Assembly: GCA_938033975.1 (NCBI GenBank)
Contig: CALHKJ010000053.1
Location: forward strand, 1 to 22,011
Reading direction: 5' to 3'
Length of the DNA: 22,011 nucleotides
Origin: an uncultured Saprospiraceae bacterium
GTDB taxonomy: Bacteria > Bacteroidota > Bacteroidia > Chitinophagales > Saprospiraceae
Shown: in pieces, positions 1 through 8,173 of the stretch
Position numbering within the stretch: position 1 is the stretch's first letter
Layout: each line of letters begins with the position of its first letter
Notes under the pieces: generated by a model
The model's input: only the letters and a program-made list of their open reading frames with translations
Told to the model about the DNA's origin: nothing
Database searches by the model: none
Position numbers and translations under genes: made by a program

Positions 1-1
1 G

Positions 2-1087
2 TACCTTGATGGTATTGCTAATTATATGACTCAAGAATATTTGGCGGATAAGTATCAAATGAATATTAAAGATGATAATCTTTTTATAAACGGGCGTTTA
101 CTTCCAAATGAAAAGATTGTACGAATGGTCAAGGACCTTGGTATTAATCAAGCTTTACTTTTTAATGAAGAATTGGTTGCTGCAAGAATTGATAGAAAAC
201 AATTGAATAGCATTCTTAGTGATGAGGAGCCTGGTCATCTTGATGGAACGGATATAAGTTCGCTAGAGGGCCTTGTTGAATACATTGATAGACCCTTTGA
301 TATTTTTTCTAAGAATGATCAGGAAATCAGAAAGGACTTTGATTTAATTACGAAAGATCGGAAGAGTCAAACTATTCCAAAGGAAGTAAGTTCTAAAGGA
401 TTTAAAATTTTTATTGAACCAGGTGCTGAAGTCGATCTTTGTAGATTGAATAGTTCGACTGGACCCATTTATATTGGTAAAAATGCAAAAATTTTAGATG
501 CTGCTGTTATTCGAGGGCCTTTTGCATTGTGTGACAATGCCGTAGTAAAGATGAGTGCTAAGATCTATGGAGCTACTACTGTTGGGCCATATTGTAAGGT
601 AGGGGGTGAAATAAAGAACTGCGTATTTCAAGCTAATTCAAATAAAAGCCATGATGGCTATTTGGGTAATTCTGTAATCGGACAATGGTGTAATTTAGGT
701 GCAGATACCAATTGCTCTAATTTGAAAAACAATTATGCGGAGGTCAAATTGTGGGATTACTCTATTAATAGATTTGCACTTTCAGGTTTACAGTTTTGTG
801 GCTTAATCATGGGTGACCATTCAAAATGTGGAATCAATACCATGTTTAATACAGGAACTGTAGTTGGGGTAAATTGTAATATTTACGGAAGTGGCTTCCC
901 TAGAAATTTCATTCCATCATTTTCGTGGGGAGGAGCGAGTGGATATACTACCTATCAATTGGATAAGGCTTTTGAAACTGCAGAAAAAGTTTTATCAAGA
1001 CGAGATCTAGAATTTGGTCAAGAGGACAAAAATATCATGAAGCACATATATGCTCAAAGTGCTCAATTTAGGAGCTGGGAAAAATAG
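2..1087 (+). CDS. GlmU-like sugar nucleotidyltransferase/acetyltransferase, 5' end cut off
   Basis: The reading frame is open to the left edge, so the true start lies outside the window; the first in-window ATG (26) is internal to the family alignment. What remains is about 361 residues. The first ~130 residues correspond to the degenerate nucleotidyltransferase half. From about residue 130 on there is a left-handed beta-helix of hexapeptide repeats with I/V at every sixth position. The motifs NLGADTNCSNLKNNY, LQFCGLIMGDHSKCGINTMFNTG and GSGFPRNFIPSFSWGG, listed here as key segments, are those of the alternative GlmU family found in Bacteroidota. By family knowledge it would make UDP-N-acetylglucosamine for peptidoglycan and surface glycans in the cytoplasm. 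Substrate specificity cannot be read from this. Only 5 bases separate it from the next gene, which suggests cotranscription. Confidence 0.88.
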   Translation, partial: YLDGIANYMTQEYLADKYQMNIKDDNLFINGRLLPNEKIVRMVKDLGINQALLFNEELVAARIDRKQLNSILSDEEPGHLDGTDISSLEGLVEYIDRPFDIFSKNDQEIRKDFDLITKDRKSQTIPKEVSSKGFKIFIEPGAEVDLCRLNSSTGPIYIGKNAKILDAAVIRGPFALCDNAVVKMSAKIYGATTVGPYCKVGGEIKNCVFQANSNKSHDGYLGNSVIGQWCNLGADTNCSNLKNNYAEVKLWDYSINRFALSGLQFCGLIMGDHSKCGINTMFNTGTVVGVNCNIYGSGFPRNFIPSFSWGGASGYTTYQLDKAFETAEKVLSRRDLEFGQEDKNIMKHIYAQSAQFRSWEK

Positions 1088-1092
1088 CTCTC

Positions 1093-1770
1093 ATGAAGAA
1101 GCCATTCTTAAAAAAGTTAATTAGTCATTTTCGAGAAGTAAAACTGGAAGAGACAGGGTCTGTCCATAATCCTTTGTTGTTGGTTTTACTTTATAAAGGC
1201 AGATATCAATTGTGTACTCAAACTGCAATTTATTCTTACGAGGATAAGTATGACAATTTCAAACAAGCTTTTGAAGAAATTCAAGTTGCCAATAAAAAGC
1301 TGGACAATGTTTTATTGCTTGGCCTAGGATTAGGTTCAATTCCATTTATGTTGGAAAAAATATTTGAGGTGAATACAGATTATGTGGCGGTAGAAATTGA
1401 TGAAGTGATTTGTAAATTGGCAGAAAAATATATTTTGTCTGATTTAAAATCGAGTGTTCAAATATATCCAATTGATGCGATGAATTATTTTCAATGGTAT
1501 GATCATAAATACGATATGATCGCGATGGATATTTTCCAGAGCGCAGAGGTACCTGCTGAGTTTGAAAGTCAAGAGTATTTCAAAACGATGGAATCAAGGA
1601 TAAATGATGGAGGTATCATTTTGTATAATCGATTGGCGAATACAACTGTGGATGAGCAAAAAAATCGAAAATTTAAATCTGATTGGATGTCAGTATTTCC
1701 GAAAGGAGGTATAATTGATTGCAAAAACAACCTTATTTTTATTAATGATTTAGGGCATGTCTCTAAATAG
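1093..1770 (+). CDS. Spermidine-synthase-like SAM-dependent methyltransferase-fold protein
   Basis: 225 residues, cytoplasmic, no signal peptide. A Rossmann-type methyltransferase core is visible: glycine loop LLLGLGLGSIP at residues 74-84, acidic strand end VEID at 100-103 (E101 binds the ribose in relatives), PIDAM at 126-130 and strand MIAMDIF at 142-148, followed by a GGIILYN strand. The arrangement fits the spermine/spermidine synthase clan. However, the protein is shorter than true SpeE (about 280 residues) and I do not see the polyamine-site signature clearly, so polyamine synthesis should not be assumed. It starts 5 bases after the GlmU-like gene and lies in the same probable operon. 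Function unknown beyond the fold. Confidence 0.8.
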   Translation: MKKPFLKKLISHFREVKLEETGSVHNPLLLVLLYKGRYQLCTQTAIYSYEDKYDNFKQAFEEIQVANKKLDNVLLLGLGLGSIPFMLEKIFEVNTDYVAVEIDEVICKLAEKYILSDLKSSVQIYPIDAMNYFQWYDHKYDMIAMDIFQSAEVPAEFESQEYFKTMESRINDGGIILYNRLANTTVDEQKNRKFKSDWMSVFPKGGIIDCKNNLIFINDLGHVSK

Positions 1771-1826
1771 TGTATAAAATCATATTTTAGCGCAAGGACA
1801 AAATTTTTAATCTCAAAAAAGACGAT

Positions 1827-2444
1827 ATGCTTACGATTAATATTTATCTAAAATTAGCTTTGATTGTACTCTTTCTAGGAGGAGGAATAGTTTTGTGGGG
1901 AATTTATGGATTTTGGTATTCCTTTATCTTCCTTCTGATTGGGATAGGACTATTAGCTAGTTACATATTATTAGGAACTGTTCAGTCTGCTTCAAACTTT
2001 ATTCAAGAAGGAGATTTTGAAGGTGCAGATAAGCGATTGAATATGACCATCATGCCAAAGTGGTTATATGTAACTAACAGAGCAATCTTTAAAATATTGA
2101 AAGGAACTATTGCTTCACAAACTGGAGAACCTAAAGTAGCTGAAGGTTATTTTAATGAAGCTTTGGCATTGAAACTTCCAACAGATAACGAAAAAGGGAT
2201 GGTCTTGATTCAATTGGCTTCTATCCATGCCAACAAAGGCAATATGACAGGGGCTAAAAATTACTTTAATCAAGCCAAAAAATTAAAAATCACCGAACCA
2301 CAAATCAAAGAACAATTGACCTTTATTGAAAAGGCATTTAACCAAAATATGGCGAGTAGAAAAGCATCTCAAGGAATGGGAGGTAAAGGCGGAAGAAGAA
2401 TGATGCAGCCAGGTGGAAAAAGAAGACGTCCAAAGATGAGATAA
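1827..2444 (+). CDS. Membrane-anchored TPR protein
   Basis: 205 residues. Two hydrophobic helices at about 7-27 and 30-50 form an N-terminal hairpin anchor. After them come two recognisable tetratricopeptide-like units, about 81-115 (ending GYFNEALAL) and 124-155 (LASIHANKGNMTGAKNYFNQAKKL). The last 30 residues are Gly/Met-rich and strongly basic (KGGRRMM, GGKRRRPKMR), an unstructured tail that could touch nucleic acid or phospholipid. TPR units normally bind other proteins; no partner is evident. The stop is 2 bases before the next start, so it is probably translated with the AlkC gene. No specific family name recognised. Confidence 0.8.
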   Translation: MLTINIYLKLALIVLFLGGGIVLWGIYGFWYSFIFLLIGIGLLASYILLGTVQSASNFIQEGDFEGADKRLNMTIMPKWLYVTNRAIFKILKGTIASQTGEPKVAEGYFNEALALKLPTDNEKGMVLIQLASIHANKGNMTGAKNYFNQAKKLKITEPQIKEQLTFIEKAFNQNMASRKASQGMGGKGGRRMMQPGGKRRRPKMR

Positions 2445-2446
2445 GA

Positions 2447-3541
2447 ATGGCTGAGCCACTTAAAAATCGATACTCAAAAAAATTTTACCAGCACATTTCA
2501 GAAGTCTTTCATGATACCTTAGATGATTTTGACGAAAGTAAATATCTCAAACTCATCTTCAACAAGGAGTGGAAGACATTGGAGTTGAAAGACAGAATGA
2601 AACACTCAGCAAAGGTGCTTCATGAATTCTTGCCTGCTGATTTCTCCAAAGCTGCTAAGCTCATCATAAAATCTTGTAAGGAATTTCAGAAACGTGGTTA
2701 TACAGATTACGGATTGGAATTCATGTTTTTCCCAGATTACATTGAGACTTTTGGAATGGATGACTTGAAGTCATCTCTAAAGGTGATGGAAAATATAACA
2801 GAACTTACAAGTTGTGAATTTGCCATAAGGCCCTTCATCATAAAGTATCCTAAAAAAGCAATGGATCAAATGCTAAGTTGGTCTAAGCACAAAAACTTGC
2901 ATTTGCGCAGGTTAGCTTCGGAAGGAAGTCGACCAAGATTGCCTTGGGCAATTGCACTTCCTGAGTTTAAGAAAAACCCTAAAGCTGTATTGCCAATTTT
3001 GGAAAATCTGAAAGAAGATGAGTCAGAATATGTGCGAAGGTCTGTTGCCAATAATCTCAATGATATATCAAAAGATCACCCTGAGGTCTTACTCAAAATT
3101 GCTAAGAAATGGGCTGTAAACAATGATGATACTGCAGCTATAATCAAACATGCATCTCGAACCTTGTTCAAAGCAGGTGACCCTAGAATTATGTCCTTTT
3201 ATGGATTGGATGTAAAAGATGTTTCTGTCGATAAGTTTAAAATATTGACACCAAAAATTAAGGTCGGGGACTATGTCAAATTTAGTTATGATTTGTCTAC
3301 GCAAAAGAAAAAATATTTGCGACTTGAATATGCGATTTACTTCCTGATGAAAAATGGGAAACTTTCGAAAAAGGTATTTAAGATATCAGAGAAAGAGTAC
3401 GATAAAGGCTCAACCACAAAGATTGAGAGAGGACATAGCTTTAAGTTAATCTCAACTCGTAATTATAACAAAGGTAAGCATGAGGTTTCTGTGATTGTTA
3501 ATGGGGTAGAGTTTGGCAAACAAGAATTTGTTCTAAGCTAA
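2447..3541 (+). CDS. AlkC-type DNA alkylation repair glycosylase with Ig-like C-terminal domain
   Basis: 364 residues. The core is a HEAT-like repeat (DNA alkylation repeat) solenoid. Diagnostic segments are HLRRLASEGSRPRLPW at 152-167 and YVRRSVANNLNDISKDHP at 195-212, both typical of the AlkC branch rather than AlkD. Family knowledge: AlkC removes 3-methyladenine and 3-methylcytosine from DNA without base flipping. Residues about 258-364 are a separate beta-rich module (VGDYVKFSYDL, LRLEYAIYFL, HEVSVIVNG) that I read as the Ig-like domain found in the AlkC-alpha subtype. No signal peptide, as expected for a cytoplasmic DNA repair enzyme. It is the last gene of the left + strand set, and its stop lies 7 bases from the stop of the convergent gene. 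Catalytic residues were not verified individually. Confidence 0.85.
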   Translation: MAEPLKNRYSKKFYQHISEVFHDTLDDFDESKYLKLIFNKEWKTLELKDRMKHSAKVLHEFLPADFSKAAKLIIKSCKEFQKRGYTDYGLEFMFFPDYIETFGMDDLKSSLKVMENITELTSCEFAIRPFIIKYPKKAMDQMLSWSKHKNLHLRRLASEGSRPRLPWAIALPEFKKNPKAVLPILENLKEDESEYVRRSVANNLNDISKDHPEVLLKIAKKWAVNNDDTAAIIKHASRTLFKAGDPRIMSFYGLDVKDVSVDKFKILTPKIKVGDYVKFSYDLSTQKKKYLRLEYAIYFLMKNGKLSKKVFKISEKEYDKGSTTKIERGHSFKLISTRNYNKGKHEVSVIVNGVEFGKQEFVLS

Positions 3542-3548
3542 GGTTTTA

Positions 3549-6500
3549 CTAAAGTTTCACCAATAATTGGGTATATGAAACTAAGCTTTGCTTATTCGTT
3601 ATTCTTACAAGGTAAATACCTGACTTAAAATTTTCAAGATCAATTTCTATTTGATTTTGAAGTATTCCCTTTCGCAGAACTTCTCCGTTTATATTAAATA
3701 TTGAGAAATTATAATTACCTGAATTTTCGATGGTGATTTGTAATTTTTCAATCACAGGATTCGGAAATATTTGGAATTCAAATTTGTCAGTTTCAGATAA
3801 AGAACTAAGTAAATCAGCCCCGTCACAATCTTCGTCAATTCCATTATTAGCAATTTCTTCTGCATTGGGATTAATGTCAGGATTGCTGTCATCGCAATCT
3901 TGATCTGAATTGAATCCATCATTATCGTTATCAATTAATTCGATGAGACCATCACAGTTTTCGTCAAAGCCATTGTTTGGAATTTCATCAACTCCAGGAT
4001 TGATGATTGGATTATTGTCATCACAGTCTTGATCAGAATTATAGCCATCATTGTCATTGTCAATTACTTCAGCAATTCCATCACAGTTTTCATCAATGCT
4101 ATTATTTGGTACTTCTGTGGCATTTGGATTTATACTTACATTATTGTCATCACAATCTTGATCTGAATTGTATCCATCATTATCGTTGTCAATTACTTCG
4201 ATAATGCCATCACAGTTTTCATCAGAACCATTATTTGGAATTTCTTGAACTCCTGGGTTTATAATTGGATTATTGTCATCGCAATCTTGATCTGAATTGA
4301 ATCCATCATTGTCGTTGTCAATTACTTCGATGAGACCATCGCAGTTTTCGTCGATGCTGTTGTTGGGGATTTCTTGAGCTCCAGGATTGATATTGGGGTC
4401 GATGTCATTGCAGTCATCTGTTGTGTTGTATCCATCACCATCGGCATCAAAATTTAGGATGATGCCATCGCAATTTTCATCCACATCATTGTTGGGGATT
4501 TCATCAACTCCTGGGTTGATGAATGGATTTGATTCATCACAGTCTACATCCGAACTGAATCCATCATTGTCTGCATCAACGATTTGCACGATGCCATCAC
4601 AATTTTCATCTATGTTATTGTTGACAATTTCTGGTGTTCCCGGATTTACATTTGGGTTATTGTCATCACAATCTTGGTCTGAGTTATATCCATCGTTATC
4701 GTTGTCAATGACTAAGGCGATACCATCACAATTTTCATCTATTGAATTGTTCGGAATTTCTGCTGAGCTTGGATTGATATTTGGATTCATATCATCGCAA
4801 TCGTTGGCTAGATTGAAACCATCTTGATCAAGGTCATTGTCAAGTGTTGCTGCATTACAGTCATCATCAAAAGTATTATATGGTTGTTCTGTTTGACCAG
4901 GGAATATGCTTGAATTATTGTCATCGCAATCAATTGCATTATTGAATCCATCTTGGTCTAGGTCATCATCATGGGTAGCTGGATTACAGTCGTCATCGAT
5001 GCCATTATATGGAATTTCAGTCATTGACGTATTGATTGTTGGGTTGAAATCATCACAGTCATTTGCGGAAGCGAAACCATCTTGGTCCAGATCATCATCA
5101 AGGGTAGCTGGATTGCAATCGTCATCTATATTATTATAAATTATTTCAGTATTACCTGGATTGATACTCGGATTATTATCATCACAATCACTCAATACAT
5201 TGTATCCATCATTGTCATTATCTTGATTGCTAAATTCAGCATCGTAGAGTTCAAAATCAATTGTGAAAGTTTGGCCAGGGGAAAATATTACTTTTTTTGA
5301 TTGAGGCGCATAGCCATTTGCGGAAGCGGTAATGATATAGCTACCATATTTTGCAACTCCTGTCTTATATTGGCCAGCTGCATTGGTGGTTTCTTGAGTT
5401 CCCATTAATTCAATACTGATCTGAGCGTTATTAATAACTGCCCCTGTCAAACCGTCAATCACCATGCCTTCCAGATAAGCTGCATGTTGGAAGTTGGGTT
5501 CCAAAACAAAAAGTCCATTTGAAATGTCAGAGGCAATGATAATGCCAGATGGAAAGAAAGGGTATACTCCCCAACACCCATCAAAACCAATAGCCTCTTC
5601 GAGGATTGTATCATAGCGACCAACATTGACTAAAATATCTGGACGAGTTGCATCGGTGACTACAAGGCCATCTGTATACCAAGAAGTGAATAAGAAGCCA
5701 TCTCTATAGTGTGTATTGTGTGGAATGACATAGGGTTGATTTGTTTCGGAATTAATTTTATCTACTCTGTCAATATTGGTAAGGTCTGAAATATCATAAG
5801 CTTCAAGAAATGCGTTTTCTCTTTCGTCGGTAGTAAAAATATAGTTGCCATCATCAGATCCCCATGAATTGTGCGTGAATGAATTTGAAGTTTCAATTTC
5901 TCCAATTTTTTGTGGATTTGCTTTATTGCTAACATCAAAAATTAGTAGCTTACCTATAAATATTTGAGAGCTGAACATGATGTTGTTTTTGACAAAAATA
6001 TCATGTGTGTACTGTGAATGTTCATGACCAATCAAGGGTGGTTCTTTGGGATTTATGTTGAGGTCAAAAAAGAGTGTGCCTCCTTCTACATTGCTACCGC
6101 AAACGTATAGAATCCCAAATTCATCTATAAAAATATTGTGAGCTGATAAAAGTCTTTGGTCAGAATTCATACTTGGTTCGTATACCTCGTATGTAATGTT
6201 GCTTACGTTGGTCATGTCGATAATCGTAATCCCATCTGTACCATTTTCAGAAACATGGTAGATATATTTATCAAAGGATTTTATATCATGCCAGGCACTA
6301 CCTGGGACTGGTATGTTGGCAAGTAAGATTGGGTTTGAATGATCTTGAAGTGAAAAAATGAGTACATTTTCATAGTTTGCTATTACGGCGTATTCAATAC
6401 CTTGATCATCTACATATCCCCATATATCGCTTGATTCATCTGAGAACTGGACGTTACTCAGTAAGCTTATATTGTTGTGATCTTGGGCAATTGTGTACTG

Positions 6501-6584
6501 GAAGGATAAGAACAATAATAGAGTTATGAAAATGGGATATTTTTTCAAGATTTTAGATTTATCCCAATTTTGTAACCTAACCAT
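3549..6584 (-). CDS. Secreted choice-of-anchor B (LVIVD) protein with MopE-like repeats and T9SS sorting domain
   Basis: 1011 residues from the ATG at 6584. Order of parts: signal peptide (hydrophobic core ~17-32, probable cleavage before Q34); LVIVD/choice-of-anchor B propeller-like region ~35-365 with repeated strand-turn units such as NVLIFSLQDHSNP; a carboxypeptidase-regulatory-like beta domain ~366-448; eleven MopE-like putative metal-binding repeats 455-922; a T9SS type A sorting domain from ~935 (IFPNPV, then FNINGEVL and GIYLVRI) to the end. The family is exported by Sec, crosses the outer membrane through the type IX system and is released or cell-surface bound; enzymatic activity is not known. 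Start choice is open. A TTG at 6548 overlaps the upstream stop (TTGA) and would begin the protein directly with KKYPIF, giving a more standard 22-residue signal peptide; the ATG start instead overlaps the upstream gene by 40 bases. Confidence 0.9.
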   Translation of the reverse strand: MVRLQNWDKSKILKKYPIFITLLLFLSFQYTIAQDHNNISLLSNVQFSDESSDIWGYVDDQGIEYAVIANYENVLIFSLQDHSNPILLANIPVPGSAWHDIKSFDKYIYHVSENGTDGITIIDMTNVSNITYEVYEPSMNSDQRLLSAHNIFIDEFGILYVCGSNVEGGTLFFDLNINPKEPPLIGHEHSQYTHDIFVKNNIMFSSQIFIGKLLIFDVSNKANPQKIGEIETSNSFTHNSWGSDDGNYIFTTDERENAFLEAYDISDLTNIDRVDKINSETNQPYVIPHNTHYRDGFLFTSWYTDGLVVTDATRPDILVNVGRYDTILEEAIGFDGCWGVYPFFPSGIIIASDISNGLFVLEPNFQHAAYLEGMVIDGLTGAVINNAQISIELMGTQETTNAAGQYKTGVAKYGSYIITASANGYAPQSKKVIFSPGQTFTIDFELYDAEFSNQDNDNDGYNVLSDCDDNNPSINPGNTEIIYNNIDDDCNPATLDDDLDQDGFASANDCDDFNPTINTSMTEIPYNGIDDDCNPATHDDDLDQDGFNNAIDCDDNNSSIFPGQTEQPYNTFDDDCNAATLDNDLDQDGFNLANDCDDMNPNINPSSAEIPNNSIDENCDGIALVIDNDNDGYNSDQDCDDNNPNVNPGTPEIVNNNIDENCDGIVQIVDADNDGFSSDVDCDESNPFINPGVDEIPNNDVDENCDGIILNFDADGDGYNTTDDCNDIDPNINPGAQEIPNNSIDENCDGLIEVIDNDNDGFNSDQDCDDNNPIINPGVQEIPNNGSDENCDGIIEVIDNDNDGYNSDQDCDDNNVSINPNATEVPNNSIDENCDGIAEVIDNDNDGYNSDQDCDDNNPIINPGVDEIPNNGFDENCDGLIELIDNDNDGFNSDQDCDDSNPDINPNAEEIANNGIDEDCDGADLLSSLSETDKFEFQIFPNPVIEKLQITIENSGNYNFSIFNINGEVLRKGILQNQIEIDLENFKSGIYLVRITNKQSLVSYTQLLVKL
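3819..5222 (-). repeat. Eleven tandem MopE-like repeats (about 42-43 codons each)
   Basis: Each unit has a D-x-D-x-D-G loop (such as DNDNDGYN or DLDQDGFN), a DCDD motif, an 'INPG.xEIPNN' stretch and a closing D-E-N-C-D-G or D-D-D-C-N-P. Every unit has two Cys, 22 in all. Units 1-3 from the N terminus close with DDDCN(P/A)AT and lead straight into the next DLDQDGF. Units 4-11 close with ENCDG (EDCDG in the last) and mostly carry a DNDNDG or DADxDG loop with a 126-base period. The acidic loops resemble Ca-binding DxDxDG loops, and the Pfam family is named for a copper-regulated protein of Methylococcus. Actual metal is unknown. Confidence 0.9.
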
Positions 6585-6961
6585 GCCATGGGAAGGTAAG
6601 CGAGAAGCAAATCAGTTGCATCAAACCAAGTAGGTGCATCCACCATAGTAGTCATCATAATGCCACCAATCAAAAAAAGTATACCAGGAATCATGGCAAG
6701 TTTGTAATGATGAGATGCTGCGTATCTGGCAATGACCATCGCAGCGAAAAGTGTCCCTAAAGCATGTGCCAAAAATACCATAGCAAAGTTGGCCGGCTTG
6801 AGTAATTTGATGTTGGCTGCCAAGTTTTCTGGGTCGGTCATATCTACACCTTCAGGGTAGGGAACAAGGTGATGACCATATTTAATAAGTAGTCCATTGA
6901 CCATTCCGCCTAATACACAGCCAATGATGACCACAAGGATATTGCGTACTGTATTATTCAT
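6545..6961 (-). CDS. Four-helix conserved membrane protein of unknown function
   Basis: 138 residues with four hydrophobic segments, about 7-26, 58-80, 86-105 and 113-132. A conserved-looking loop with H30-H31, PYPEGVD and DPENL follows the first helix. The pattern GGMVNGLLI, FLAHALGT, FLIGG and YLPMAWLG resembles a small hypothetical inner-membrane protein common in Bacteroidota; I know no assigned role. It is the first gene of a two-gene minus-strand unit: its TGA stop (6547-6545) overlaps a TTG codon of the following gene and it overlaps that gene's ATG-based start by 40 bases, so translation is probably coupled. Confidence 0.8.
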   Translation of the reverse strand: MNNTVRNILVVIIGCVLGGMVNGLLIKYGHHLVPYPEGVDMTDPENLAANIKLLKPANFAMVFLAHALGTLFAAMVIARYAASHHYKLAMIPGILFLIGGIMMTTMVDAPTWFDATDLLLAYLPMAWLGYKIGINLKS

Positions 6962-7132
6962 TTTTGTAGACCTATTGTTGAAAAACTATTGATACTAAGT
7001 TATCAAATCGTGTACGGAAATAAAAGTTTTGAAATATATATTATTGCTACTATTATGTAAGTGGTTGTAAAATTTATGTGGGCAGCGAAAAAATAAATTC
7101 TGACGTTATCTACATATCAAAACAGAACAACC

Positions 7133-7195
7133 ATGAAAAAGACTTTCGTGCTTTTTTCAACAATCTTACTATGTACTAGTATAAGTTTTGACTGA
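7133..7195 (+). CDS. Orphan signal-peptide micro-ORF (20 codons), possibly a gene remnant
   Basis: An ATG at 7133 opens a 20-residue reading frame beginning MKKTFVLFSTILL and continuing through a Cys-Thr-Ser stretch to a TGA at 7193-7195. This is a textbook Bacteroidota signal peptide n- and h-region, but the mature protein is missing, and the other two frames also reach a stop within about 20 bases. A good terminator lies about 110 bases downstream. It is either the 5' stub of a deleted secreted-protein gene, a genuine small hydrophobic peptide, or chance. Confidence 0.3.
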   Translation: MKKTFVLFSTILLCTSISFD

Positions 7196-7303
7196 GGCTT
7201 AGCTCGCTTTGCCTTAAGATTCCATTCCAGTATTTGAGAGAGCTGGATAGGTTTGTAATCAACAAGCAATGCTTTTTAATAAATATTCATAAGGTGAAAA
7301 GGG

Positions 7304-7329
7304 GGACCAGTTTTGGTTCCTCTTTTTTT
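7304..7329 (+). terminator. Intrinsic terminator, + strand
   Basis: GGACCA (7304-7309) pairs with TGGTTCC (7314-7320) with a single bulged T and a GTTT loop. It is followed by TC and seven T (7323-7329), and a preceding run of A can extend the stem. The T tract follows on the + strand, so it terminates transcription from the left. No full + strand gene precedes it, only the micro-ORF at 7133. Confidence 0.65.
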
Positions 7330-7368
7330 ATCTGAGAGTTGGGAGCCGAGACGTCTTTCGTCTTAAAT

Positions 7369-8097
7369 CTAAAAACTAATCTCCCCAAGATTCATATTCA
7401 CATTAACACCGATTGTCAAGTACTGTCTGTTTTGTAGAAACTCAGTATTAGAAGCATTGAAGCTGAATCCGTATTGAGCTTGGAATCTTACTTTTTCCGT
7501 TCCGAATCTGGCAGTCACTGCTGGTTCGATTAAAAAGTTACTTTTGTTTTCTGTCAAAAAAGCAACTTGATCTACACCATCGAAAATTAGATCTCCTTTT
7601 ATGTTGGCATAATTAAGGCTTGAAATTCTCGAGGATAAACCTATAGAAAATCTATCATACATTTTGGCAATGCTTGGTTGTAAACTAAACCTCAAGGCAG
7701 TTGCTTCAATTTGTGGAAAATTAATTGAATCTGCTCTACTTGGGAAATGATTTTCAACAGCGCCTAAACCTATAATTGCATAAGTTTCAAATACAAGATC
7801 ATCTCCGAATGGTTTGTAAAAGCCAGGTCCTCCTTCAAGAAGCCAACCTGAACCTCCATCGCCATTTTCCGTGTCTCTTGGTGCAAAGCGACTAAAGTTG
7901 GCTTGAGCAGCGAACTGATCTGTAAAGGCATAGCCAGCTTGTAATTCAAATTGATTCCCGTCAAGGTTAAGACTGAGATTGGCGTCTCCTTCATCTGAAA
8001 ACATAGTCACTTGTTGTGTATTAGGAATGTAATATTTTGGTTGACAAGCGAATAAAGTAAATACTGAAAGAATGGCTGCTAATTTGAAAATCTTCAT
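7369..8097 (-). CDS. Lipoprotein with predicted outer-membrane beta-barrel-like body
   Basis: 242 residues. It has a lipoprotein signal with LFAC at 15-18 (C18 lipidated), then YYIPNTQQV and a body of alternating beta strands (LSLNLDGNQFELQAGYAF, QAQYGFSF, LTIGVNVNMNLG). The amphipathic strands and the final hydrophobic-aromatic residue suggest a small barrel or barrel-like fold in the outer membrane. The opening 'YYxPNTQxVxxFxxxGE/DxNLS' pattern occurs in Bacteroidota hypothetical proteins of this type; no function is known to me. It is divergent from the serine hydrolase gene and separated by 164 bases that hold nested inverted repeats. Confidence 0.75.
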   Translation of the reverse strand: MKIFKLAAILSVFTLFACQPKYYIPNTQQVTMFSDEGDANLSLNLDGNQFELQAGYAFTDQFAAQANFSRFAPRDTENGDGGSGWLLEGGPGFYKPFGDDLVFETYAIIGLGAVENHFPSRADSINFPQIEATALRFSLQPSIAKMYDRFSIGLSSRISSLNYANIKGDLIFDGVDQVAFLTENKSNFLIEPAVTARFGTEKVRFQAQYGFSFNASNTEFLQNRQYLTIGVNVNMNLGEISF

Positions 8098-8173
8098 GAT
8101 GATTTGAATTTGTATGAAATATACATCTAAGACTAAAAAGCACAGAATTTTGAGATAGAAAAATGATTGATAT

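Larger units (their letters stand above)
6962..7368. other. Intergenic gap of 407 bases
   Basis: The left part (6962-7132) must contain the promoter of the minus-strand membrane-protein gene; I find no convincing consensus there. It has a short direct repeat CTATTG at 6972 and 6986, probably chance. The right part holds the micro-ORF at 7133 and the hairpin terminator at 7304. Between them are only short possible stems (CCAG/CTGG and AGGC/GCCT), all weak. Confidence 0.5.

Noticed and set aside
4387..4827. Open + strand frame of 146 codons rich in Ser/Leu, plus similar frames at 4007-4204, 4906-5139 and 5082-5300
   Set aside because: These are antisense to the MopE-like repeats; the 126-base period (a multiple of 3) keeps an antisense frame open. 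Their composition is the reverse complement of the Asp/Asn/Cys repeats.
3819..5222. CRISPR-like regular repeat signal in the nucleotide sequence
   Set aside because: The 126-base period is coding, with codon-wise variation and conserved Asp/Cys residues; there are no short identical repeats with unique spacers.
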